Assembly: GCA_963978905.1 (NCBI GenBank)
Contig: OZ022257.1
Span: forward strand, 23,389,274-23,453,273
Direction: 5' to 3'
DNA from: Trichostrongylus colubriformis
Lineage: Eukaryota; Nematoda; Chromadorea; Rhabditida; Trichostrongylidae
DNA: 64,000 nt
Part shown: in pieces, positions 57,501-64,000 of the stretch
Layout of the letters: each line of letters begins with the position of its first letter
Numbering within the stretch: the first letter of the stretch is position 1
Translations under genes and position numbers: made by a program
The notes under the pieces: model-generated
Told to the model about the DNA's origin: nothing
Database searches by the model: none
Seen by the model: the letters and a program-made list of their open reading frames with translations, nothing else

Positions 57501-58451
57501 TTTACTACGAAATAAGACCTGAAGACGAATCTATTTACCGTATTACCGCATTTTCATGGTGCTCGTTGCTCAGTGGAACTGAGTTTTGGTGATGAGCATT
57601 TTCAGAAGCGGACTCGTATTAGAAATCTGAGATAGGGATTCAATTATGGTACAGTGACGCAACCACTGAGCTACAATCCAGAGTAACCGGAAAGTATGGT
57701 AGAGCAGTTAGCAGCGATTCGAAATCTTATCGAAGGGTGTTATTCGATCTGAATTAGTGCTGCGGAGCAAAATTGCTAAAACGAGGATAACGTTGTGGGA
57801 AGGAAGCACACCCTCGCTTCCATTCAACCAAGTTTTGCAGTCTTGTGATACTGAATGTCAAGCACCTCCTCTAGATAAGTTTTATAAAACGGGTAGATAC
57901 AAATGATTTATGCCTTTCGCCCGTGTCCTTTATCCTCCGGTTGAGAAGTGAATGGTTACTGTTTACCGTACAGGCAAGGGAAGGGGATTACATGCACACC
58001 GAATCAAGCGTTAGCACATTCACTTCATTGAAAATAAAACTGTCTTACACCACGAGCGCCACAAAACTAATAAAAATATTATTTTTTGCGCAAAGAAATA
58101 GAAATAAACAAAGCTAAGAAATTAGGGTCGAAGAAAACAAACCTCTGTCGCGTTTCTCTTCTCCTCTTCCTTTCTCAAAGCGGTCTCGTTGATAAAAGGC
58201 TTGAGGACATTGGGAATTTCATTTAATCGTGGCATAAATCCCGTAGCGTTCTTCATTTTCGGAAACGGCAGTCGTACGAGGTTTTCCGTAAAAGGAAACG
58301 AGGGTTTTCCTTGGAAATTTATGGATGTGGCACTGCATAGGTATATTAGCACTAAAAATGAAATTTCTAGTATTAGGCCAAAACACTCTTAGACATCCAG
58401 ATACCATTCAAAAGTGTCACCTGTTGATAGGAGCAAACACATACAAGTCAT
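42502..58451 (-). CDS. MLT-10-like secreted moulting-cycle protein
   Basis: MLT-10 family proteins act outside the cell in the moulting epidermis of nematodes. Minus-strand exons in order: 58451-58421, 58351-58143, 56742-~56611, 55961-55774, 55707-55550, 55085-54916, 54693-54549, 54017-53930, 53859-53721, 49344-49231, 49129-48930, 48324-48214, 48150-47972, 43518-43351 and 43251-42502. The first two encode a signal peptide (MTCMCLLLST then VLIYLCSATS). The family core includes NDSREMAPMLM, YKYKKAS, LSGKNVTDF, KLVSPRLFSLVPED and NLLSPSLLALHNEG. The last exon ends in about twenty hydrophobic LSP-type repeats (VLSPLLFVP and variants). Phases agree across most joins; three gaps (58143-56742, 56611-55961, 53721-49344) do not, so one small exon is probably missed in each. 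Family assignment is strong; paralogue identity is not. Confidence 0.85.
44466..45585. mobile_element. Mutator-like non-autonomous element with 9-bp target duplication
   Basis: Arms of about 165 bases (44466-44626 and 45411-45585) are inverted copies starting GGTGGGGGTAATTACGCC and ending in GCAATTACGCC on the opposite strand. A 9-base direct repeat, TAAGGAAAG, flanks them at 44457-44465 and 45586-45594. Long TIRs with a 9-bp duplication are typical of Mutator-like elements. About 780 bases lie between the arms with no transposase visible. It is in the last intron of the MLT-10-like gene. Confidence 0.78.
45672..45896. mobile_element. 225-bp palindromic MITE with 8-bp duplication (hAT-like)
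   Basis: Ends GGGTGTAGGTTGGGACAC and GTGTCCCAACCGTCACCCC are inverted copies, and the arms continue through AGGCCGTGA and the CCTGTGGCCTTTG region. ATATTGTG is found directly on both sides (45664-45671 and 45897-45904). An 8-bp duplication fits hAT-type transposition. Confidence 0.8.
46111..46790. mobile_element. mariner foldback: two 3' halves fused head to head
   Basis: Ends read TTAGGTTGATCGGAAAG on both sides, flanked by TA. The 680 bp are an inverted duplication around about 46450. Both arms encode the same C-terminal piece of a mariner transposase: HPSYSPDVIPSDYHLLRPPK on the minus strand (46439-46215), and HAPYSPDTALSDYHLFRPPK on the plus strand (46417-46605). No N-terminal half exists. 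It lies in the last intron of the MLT-10-like gene. Confidence 0.88.
47375..47877 (-). mobile_element. mariner fragment, one end only
   Basis: The right end reads TTAGGTGTACCAAAAG on the minus strand with TA beside it. From there the minus strand encodes HTH-region residues YEWSCGIKATEACHS and then jumps to an AQDCVSLGRGR segment, as in the element at 23250-24131. The sequence stops matching near 47375, so the catalytic C terminus and the other end are lost. Confidence 0.8.
50395..50530 (-). repeat. Dispersed repeat, copy 3 (partial, inverted)
   Basis: The reverse complement matches the CTGCAGAACGACA and TTTCTCAATGCGAGTTTCG segments of the copy at 25815-25910. Confidence 0.6.
50683..50920 (+). 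pseudogene. LINE 3' ORF fragment (RT C-terminal tail)
   Basis: The open frame reads WISHVIRYRYDTWTRAV, then DWIPRDVKRTPGRPSARW, then in an adjacent frame a HWTTLASDRD segment. This is the post-RT tail typical of RTE-type ORF2 proteins. A frameshift near 50850 and the absence of the rest mark a 5'-truncated copy. It differs from the tail of the RTE element at 31378, so it is a separate family. It lies in an intron of the MLT-10-like gene. Confidence 0.75.
51295..51742. mobile_element. Foldback MITE, about 448 bp
   Basis: Arms of about 180 bases are inverted copies beginning GTGTGTAAGACA and ending TGTCTTACACAC. The centre contains four near-copies of a TCTATAAATA-type segment. A 12-base direct repeat, GGTCAATATTCT, lies at 51282-51293 and 51780-51791. 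It may be a coincidental or extended target duplication. Confidence 0.75.
51848..52692. mobile_element. Foldback element copy 2, 845 bp, internal deletion
   Basis: Same family as 27888-29264. Ends are TTGGGTTGGGGAATAG and TATTCCCCAACCCAA, with TA on both sides (51846-51847 and 52693-52694). The left arm keeps four hairpins (near 51940, 52113, 52276 and 52424) and the centre is at about 52535. The right arm has lost three hairpins, which accounts for the 532-base difference in length. Confidence 0.88.
53153..53480. repeat. Dispersed GC-rich repeat with unoccupied foldback site
   Basis: It is collinear with 27750-27887 plus 29265-29520. At 53279-53280 the sequence reads TTATCTAAAAACAATG uninterrupted, where the other copy carries the 1377-bp foldback between two TA dinucleotides. 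It lies in an intron of the MLT-10-like gene. Confidence 0.85.
54251..54401. repeat. Inverted repeat, 35-bp arms
   Basis: Arms 54251-54285 and 54367-54401 are nearly perfect inverted copies containing CATTTCGGAGCGC and GATAGGGCGTGG. The loop is about 80 bases. Probably a small MITE remnant in an intron of the MLT-10-like gene. Confidence 0.65.
56040..56200 (-). repeat. GC-rich repeat segment sharing a 24-mer with 16318-16341
   Basis: On the minus strand 56168-56145 is identical to 16318-16341 over 24 bases (contains CGGACAACTCGGAAAG). The adjacent CGCGCGAAAATTCG part resembles the right part of the repeat at 53153-53480. Open frames here are probably repeat-derived. Confidence 0.55.
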
Positions 58452-59044
58452 GAACTACTTGATGAAATGAACAACGCTAGACTGGAGCAGACATTAATTC
58501 AGTGAGGTGACGGAGCGATCCGAGTCTTGTAGCTTTTACTTTTTATTTAGGTCACGTAATGCGCGAGGGTTGGTGTATGAAGAGGTATAATTGAATCATC
58601 GAGTGAGAGGCATCGAAACCGAGTTCACCCAGGTGAACACCGTAAATGAACAGAACCCTGAATGAATGTCATGATTTTACTTTCATCTGGACGATGAGAG
58701 GTTGCGAAAACCGTACGTCGACAGTTCGCTGCAGCGATGAGGTAACAGGCATCGACCAGGCTTCGTAGACCAGCGTTGTTTTGGGAATGTCACCAGAATT
58801 TGAATGAAGAGAAGGGCCTCTTTTTTTTATGGAAAACCGATACGACTACAGCAGAGGGCCGCATCCCATGAAAAATACTACTAAAGACATGCCATCACTC
58901 ATAATCACACTCGATTCATACACCACACAAACCCGGATAACTCGAGCTGATCAATAAATTATCAATAAATTATTTTAATAGTAAACATTAATAATTTGTA
59001 TAGTAATAATTGCATAACATAATATACAAATATACTTGTACTAT
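58452..59044. other. Upstream region of the MLT-10-like gene
   Basis: No coding signal. AT-rich from about 58930. The promoter of the minus-strand MLT-10-like gene should lie here, but I see no element I can name. Confidence 0.4.
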
Positions 59045-59147
59045 ATATGAAACGCTTCGTCTGTCCGTTCCTTTGCGTTCCTCCGTCTGTCACAAAATTA
59101 GGTATCATATGAAAAAGAACCTGTGGAGATGGGGCAAGTGCCTTATA

Positions 59148-60002
59148 TTAGGGTGTCCCTAAAGTTCGTTGGCCATTTGTAAACAGCTGCGCGTTACGCA
59201 ACGCGTTGTGATTTTGCATAATGATTTCCCAATACTGAAAGTACTTGCGATGGGCTATCTTCTGAGCTGGCTAGCTATCAGTTTCCTGTCCTGCTCTTCC
59301 ACAATAAAGCAGTGAAGATGAGTGATAGTCACCACCACTACTACAACCTGGGCATCTCTAGACGTCAGGCCACGATCAGGATGCGTCAGCAGTTTGGTGA
59401 TAACACCCCTTCTGAAAACTGAATGTCAATATAGTGGACTCGCTCAACCATTGGAAACTGGCATCGAAGATAAAAATCAGTGATAAGTGAAAAAATCAGT
59501 GGCGTCGTCCACTACAGCATCCTACCTAACAATGCCACAGTGACGGCAGAGACCCTCTCTAGACAACTGCTGGAGGTAAAGGTGAAAGCTGCCGCCTTGT
59601 CCCAGAAACTTGCAAATCCGTGGTTGCTCTGGGACAACGCGCGCCCCCACAAAGCGAGAGATACTCAGGCTGTCCTGGACAGGCTGGGCATCGAGACGGC
59701 CACGCATCCACAGTATAGCCCGGACATCAGTCCATGCGATTACCACATCTTCCGGTCCATGCAAAATTTCTTGGAAGGAAAACAGCTGAAGAACCAGGGC
59801 GACCTCGAGGACGTGATCGAGGACTGGGTCGAGTCGGGGCCGGCCGGCTTTTGGGAGGATCGAGTTGGCTCTCTACCCGATCTTGGCGAAGGGTGCTGGG
59901 TATGCATGGAGATTATATCATGGACCTGTAAGTTCAACTTGGTGAGTTATCTTACAAGCTCTGAAAAAAACGAATGGCCAGCGAACTTATTGGACACCCC
60001 AA
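59148..60002 (+). mobile_element. mariner transposon, 5' part deleted
   Basis: Left end TTAGGGTGTCC and right end GGACACCCCAA lie between TA dinucleotides (59146-59147 and 60003-60004). Both inverted repeats continue to AAGTTCG-TGGCCATT. It carries a transposase remnant from 59480, and is 855 bp against about 1.3 kb for complete mariners. It is nested in the minisatellite-like repeat. Confidence 0.9.
59480..59930 (+). pseudogene. mariner transposase, C-terminal part (D34D)
   Basis: The frame starts in the catalytic domain and reads WLLWDNARPHKARD, then HPQYSPDISPCDYHIFR and MQNFLEG. The Asp of WDN and the Asp of PCD are 34 residues apart, the mariner D34D signature. The first catalytic Asp and both N-terminal HTH domains are missing or broken (degenerate coding sequence at about 59320-59480), so it cannot be active. 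The open frame continues past the TIR into flanking repeat, which is not significant. Confidence 0.85.
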
Positions 60003-60755
60003 TATGTATCGTATGGGACAAGAAGTAAGGAGCACATGGACAAAGTTAAGCTCCGCCCACGGTGGGCGGAGTGTCTAGACTGTTCCGTATTCAGACTGAA
60101 AATTGTAAATCGGGTTCTGATATGACCCAAACGTGGAGGAAAAATGGATTAAGGTTAGTAATGGCTTTCTACAAACCATGAAAGAGGCCTGGGCACAGTG
60201 GGCGGAGCATTTTTGGTTGTGGGCGGAGCTTGGACATTGCATGAAAAACGACATGTGGGGGTGGGGGCAAGTGTGGTATGGGTAGGGCATAGGGCAAGAA
60301 GTAAAGCCCATTCATGCGCCAAGTTAAGCTCTGCCCACGGCGGGTTGTGTGTGCACTGGAATGATCCGTTTCCGTTGCTTAGGTTCGAATTTGCCCCAAA
60401 CGTAGGAAGTTGATGATTTTATGTGTACGACTTTTTTTAAAGTCCTTAAAGAGGCGTAGGCATAGTGGGTAGAGCATCTCTGATTGCGGGCGGTGCTTAG
60501 ACATTGCATTGAAAACGACCTGTGGAGATGGGGACATGTGTGGTATGGGTAGGGCATGGGACAAGAAGTAAAGACCACGCATGCCATCTTAAAAGCTTCA
60601 CCCATGGTGGACGGGGAGTGCACTGAAATACTCTGTCCTCAAGAAATAGAGCGATTCCGACCTACTGAATAATATGGTGTTTCCCACACAGTAGTGTGCG
60701 CCAGCCAACTGGTAGAAAGTAACTACAAGGATACTAAAGTATGGGCAAAAGCTTC

Positions 60756-60831
60756 GGGGTCGGACGGGACTCGAATCCGCACTTTATGCTTTCCGGGCAC
60801 ATGCGCTAATCCATTACACTACCGACACCCC
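60756..60831 (-). other. tRNA-like sequence
   Basis: On the minus strand GGGGTGTCGG at the start can pair with CCGACCCC at the end, with a two-base bulge. An A-box-like GTGTAATGGATTAGCG, a CCCGGAA loop and a B box GGATTCGAGTCCC are present. The D arm resembles tRNA-Arg, but the anticodon stem is poorly paired and loop position 33 is C, not U. A tRNA pseudogene or tRNA-derived repeat is likelier than a working tRNA. Confidence 0.4.
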
Positions 60832-61044
60832 TTTCACCTTAACTCAGCTTTTCAACGGTATTATAAAATGAGCGCTCGATGGTTCAGTGGATATATATAT
60901 AGTATATATTGATATATATGTCTGTGGGCAACCAAGATATCTTCTGGCGTGACCGATATTGCTACACGAGACCAACGCACACGGTGTCAAATTTATCAGC
61001 AGATACCTTAAACTTGGGTAATTAAACAAGCGGAATAGCATGTA

Positions 61045-61362
61045 TCAATAAAATGACATGAATGGTGTTAAAAATGAAAATAAAGCTAAACTGAGAACTA
61101 GTGACGATCGAGGAGTCATGGCTCTTCTATACGGAGCTGCAGCTGCGGTGTTTTCGACGTTCAGAAGAAACGGTCCATTGGCCTTTCCAGCATCTGTCCT
61201 CTTCGCGTACTTGACTCTATCCTCTGGCGACGAATACATTCCTATACGAAAAAGTATATGCACGTGTCGCTTGATATGTTGTAAATACACTTTCCTCTTC
61301 TTACGAATATCTTCCAATCGCGGATAACCGCGATATTCCGCGCGCCGCAGTCTACGCATCAC
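61045..61362 (-). CDS. Small ORF overlapping the end of the gag-like ORF
   Basis: This 105-codon frame starts at an ATG that overlaps the TGA of the gag-like ORF (TGATG). The N terminus is very basic (RRLRRAEYRGYP) and the C terminus has a hydrophobic stretch (LVLSLALFSFL). I recognise no domain. It could be a coincidental frame or a second retroelement ORF. Confidence 0.2.
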   Translation of the reverse strand: MMRRLRRAEYRGYPRLEDIRKKRKVYLQHIKRHVHILFRIGMYSSPEDRVKYAKRTDAGKANGPFLLNVENTAAAAPYRRAMTPRSSLVLSLALFSFLTPFMSFY

Positions 61363-62999
61363 GCGCCCACTCCTCGTCTTCTTAGCCGTCTGGTAATCTG
61401 AATGACGCGGATATTGGCATTTTCCCTCCCGTGATATAAGACTTCCAGTTCATCCATGATGCGTCGACTCCTTTCAGGTAAGACGCACAACGCGGCATTG
61501 TGTCCTGTGCGTCTGCAATAGAAGCATCTAGCGTCATACTTCCGGTAGTATACTCCACCTTCGCAGAAGCGGTCCAGACACACTGTGCATCGTCCTGCTC
61601 GTTCCACCCTCTCTCTGCGTTCCCTCACAGTCATAAACTCGCGGCAAGCGTCCGAGTAATGGTCCCCCATCCGTCCGCAGAAAACGCACGGCATTCGTTC
61701 TTCATTCGGATTCTGGATCCGTCCTTCTGCAAACGTTCTGATGGGACAACGCTCTTGATCCTCTAGCTCTTCAATCATGTTATTGAAGTTCGTAACGGCC
61801 TGCATCCGCTGCTGGAGTTGTTGCCGGAGCTGTGCAATCTCGTCCTGTGGTTGCGGAGGGAGGCGGTGTCGTACATCCTGAATTGGCGCCGGAGCCTGGT
61901 GTCCTCTCAGGTCACGCACGTCGCGAACAGGTGAACGGGCTTGGCGCTGGTGTCCTCGGTGTGCTCCATGTACTGGTGGACTAGCGTGGTGCTCTCTTTC
62001 CTGTGCTTCGTGTGCTGGTGCGTGGGCGTCGTGTTGCTCCTCTTCCTGGGCTTCGTGTGCGGGTGAGTGGGCGTCGTTTTCCTCTTCTTTCTGGGCTTCG
62101 TGTGCTGGCGAGTGGGCGTCGTGTTCCTCTTCTTCATCCGACTGCTCCTCGTCGATCACCATGAGCTCTTGGTCTATTGATTCATCTTCCTCTTCAATCT
62201 CCAATATCGGCTCCACAAACTGTTCGTTGTCTCGGTTTAGCAGTGCTTCGTGCTCCCGTTGGACCAGGTGCCCTTGGTATATCTCCTGGGCCGTTGCCAA
62301 AGACTCCTGCATTGCCTCCTCAATACCTTCTCGTTCTTCCGGTTCACCGGTGTTCTCTTCTCCCTGGCCAAGGCTGGCCGGGTCGTCTTCCTGCAGTGTG
62401 GTGTCCATCGCGTTAGTTTCCCGGGAAGGGCGTTCGGCGATAGAGTCTCGTAGTGTCTCCAGTTCCAGAAGTATTTGGCAACGAAAAAGACGTTCCTCCT
62501 GCAGGTTCTCGTGTCCAAGAGCCTCTTCGTACTCGCGGAGATTGCTGTCATATTCCTTCAGTACTTCGAGCTTATCTGTAATAGCTCTCTCCATCGTGGT
62601 GTAGTCGATCAACAAAGGGTTTCCTTCGTCATCCTCTTGCTGCCTCCTGATCATAGTCTTCCAAACTTCCGAATCGACCTTATGTGTGGCGACGAGAAGA
62701 CTAGGTAAAGCCCACAAGGCTGCGAGCTGAGAGCGTATCAGAAGAAATTCAAGCCTGACTCTTGCGACCGTCTCTATCAGAATCTTACACATAGTATACC
62801 GTTCCTGCCAGGTGTCAATAGTGTTTCTCAACGACCTAACCCTAAGCCCAAGATTTTCAACAAATTTTGCGGAGATCCAGAAATGGCGGCACACACGGAT
62901 GATCTTCGCATACAAATCCTCTGGCTCAGGAAGTGGCGGGAGGGCGTTACGAAGTGCATTATACTCGAGTTGAAGGCGTTCAAATTCACGGGTGTCCAT
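61359..62999 (-). CDS. Gag-like protein with zinc knuckles (BEL/Pao type), intact
   Basis: A single uninterrupted 546-codon ORF. Residues about 1-190 are largely helical with heptad-like spacing (RLQLEYNAL, LEVLKEYDSN), as in retroelement gag proteins. A central acidic stretch (EEEDESIDQE) is followed by at least four tandem copies of a 13-15 residue unit of the HDAHSPAHEAQ type (about residues 290-360). The C-terminal 110 residues hold a CX2CX5HX4C finger (CVFCGRMGDHYSDAC), a Cys pair (CTVC) and a canonical CX2CX4HX4C knuckle (CFYCRRTGHNAALC), an arrangement known in BEL/Pao gag. No LTRs, protease or RT are seen around it. It is either a retroelement relic with a preserved ORF or a domesticated gag gene. 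It lies downstream of the MYST exon on the same strand, perhaps inside its intron. Confidence 0.7.
   Translation of the reverse strand: MDTREFERLQLEYNALRNALPPLPEPEDLYAKIIRVCRHFWISAKFVENLGLRVRSLRNTIDTWQERYTMCKILIETVARVRLEFLLIRSQLAALWALPSLLVATHKVDSEVWKTMIRRQQEDDEGNPLLIDYTTMERAITDKLEVLKEYDSNLREYEEALGHENLQEERLFRCQILLELETLRDSIAERPSRETNAMDTTLQEDDPASLGQGEENTGEPEEREGIEEAMQESLATAQEIYQGHLVQREHEALLNRDNEQFVEPILEIEEEDESIDQELMVIDEEQSDEEEEHDAHSPAHEAQKEEENDAHSPAHEAQEEEQHDAHAPAHEAQEREHHASPPVHGAHRGHQRQARSPVRDVRDLRGHQAPAPIQDVRHRLPPQPQDEIAQLRQQLQQRMQAVTNFNNMIEELEDQERCPIRTFAEGRIQNPNEERMPCVFCGRMGDHYSDACREFMTVRERRERVERAGRCTVCLDRFCEGGVYYRKYDARCFYCRRTGHNAALCVLPERSRRIMDELEVLYHGRENANIRVIQITRRLRRRGVGA
61925..62090 (-). 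repeat. Tandem coding repeat inside the gag-like ORF
   Basis: About 39-45 base units encode HDAHSPAHEAQ plus acidic residues. The DNA shows repeated CTTCGTGTGCTGG-type and GTGGGCGTCGT-type phrases between about 61960 and 62140 on the plus strand. Confidence 0.7.
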
Positions 63000-63461
63000 T
63001 ATCTGTAATCACCGAGTACTACCACTGGAGCGATAACTGGTGTAGAGGAAGTGGTGCCTTTCTGGTGTGCTACAACGTAATAGGTGTTTATATTCTACTT
63101 TTAAGCGTCTAGGCGTCTATTAATCTGAAAGCTAACTAAACAAAACGTGAATCTTTGTGTATAATTTCTACTTGTTTCAAAAAACCTTTTCGTGTTTGCC
63201 CCGTAGGCTATTGTGTTGACCTTGCCGGTGTCCGCGTAGCTTTCGCAGAAGGTGTACCATGACCTTAAGTGGGCAGCCCAAGAGCGTCAAGACACCCTGA
63301 GTCAACAGGCTGGCAAACAACGTAGAATAAAAAAGTGGTGATGTCGAAATATATAGTTTTGTGATCCATGAATAACTTTGCAAACAAACATAAACACTGG
63401 CAGAATAACTTCTCTTTTTCCCCATCGACCTCGTATACGGCAATTTTTTCGGCAAAATCAC

Positions 63462-63992
63462 ATAAATTTCCTTCCCAGGAGGATGTTTAACATTACATGT
63501 ACTCAAATGCATTTTGAAGGCTCTCTCCTGTCGCATATATAGAAAGCATTTGTCACAAATGAACAAGTATCTTTCCTTGCCATATTCATCAGGATATGGA
63601 GAAAAGTACCAAGTATCCATCTCGAATTCACCATAGCGAACAACTTCAATATACTTCACTTTTGTCACCTCAATATGTTGCTCCTCCAATACTTCCTTAT
63701 AATCCAAGCTAACATTATTTGGCGAGTTTTCTTTCGCTTTCCGTATCCGCTTCTCTCTCATATCGTACACCGGTGTGATTCGTTTACTCGTTTGATTGCG
63801 AAACTGTAATTGAGTAGAATCTAGCCAATGATCAAGTCTTCTGTCATCTCCATCAAAGTGCACGTAGAGTTCGACACATCCATTTTCCCCATGCCGTTTG
63901 TCTAGTACAGTGGCATGACGCCAGCGACCGCGTCTTCCTCGTACAAGATAATTTTCGCCAACTAATACTTCCTCACCGTTCAGTGTGGGCAT
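63462..63992 (-). CDS. MYST-family histone acetyltransferase, N-terminal exon
   Basis: The exon encodes a Tudor-knot/chromo-barrel domain (about residues 5-62, [13 protein letters not shown] then [14 protein letters not shown]) and the start of the MYST domain, including [18 protein letters not shown] residues ([16 protein letters not shown]) and the CX2CX12HX3C zinc finger (CDKC to HLSTC) followed by [12 protein letters not shown] enzymes acetylate histone H4 from acetyl-CoA; the chromo-barrel plus these residues most resemble MOF/KAT8 or Tip60. The exon ends at TAT|GTGATT, exactly after the conserved EIY. The ATG at 63992 is near the window edge and the true start may lie further upstream. 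The acetyl-CoA-binding half is not found between 58452 and 63461. Confidence 0.8.
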
Positions 63993-64000
63993 GCAAGCGA

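Larger units (their letters stand above)
59045..60700 (+). repeat. Dispersed minisatellite-like repeat interrupted by a mariner
   Basis: It begins with CGTCTGTCCG-type simple sequence at about 59055, then a TGAAAAAGAACCTGTGGAGAT segment, is broken at 59147, and resumes at 60005 with the expected continuation (CGTATGGGACAAGAAGTAAG). About three more diverged units follow to a TCAAGAAATAGAGCGATT end. Collinear with 14255-15040. Confidence 0.65.

Overview
The window looks like nuclear DNA of a nematode, probably a strongylid-type parasite in the Rhabditina (the clade is inference). The evidence is a gene of the nematode-restricted MLT-10 moulting family, splice acceptors of the TTTTCAG type, small exons split by large introns full of repeats, and Tc1/mariner, Tc3-like and RTE-like transposons. 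All gene models below were assembled by eye from open frames, GT/AG sites and codon phase.

Layout. Bases 1-12375 hold no gene I can support, only dispersed repeats and palindromic MITEs. A plus-strand gene of unknown function (six phase-compatible exons, 12376-21539, about 282 residues) encodes a Cys-rich protein with an N-terminal signal anchor. It is followed by a plus-strand hydroxylysine-kinase-like gene (22214-40989, ten exons). Its sixth intron is 11.2 kb and consists largely of transposons: a 1.4-kb foldback element, a LINE RT fragment, a TIR element, an RTE element with a 16-bp target duplication, a Tc3-like element and a long inverted-repeat element. This gene converges on a minus-strand MLT-10-like secreted protein gene (58451 to 42502, at least 14 exons recognised), whose introns carry a Mutator-like element, a hAT-like MITE, a head-to-head mariner foldback, mariner and LINE debris and a second copy of the foldback element.

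The right end has a minisatellite-like repeat interrupted by a mariner, an intact gag-like zinc-knuckle ORF (62999 to 61359, minus), and the first exon of a MYST-family histone acetyltransferase (63992 to 63462, minus) whose catalytic half is not visible in this window.

The host genes do not form an obvious pathway. The dominant theme is transposon biology. At least ten insertions have readable ends, several have readable target-site duplications (TA, TTAA, 8 bp, 9 bp, 16 bp), and one has a related unoccupied site elsewhere in the same window.
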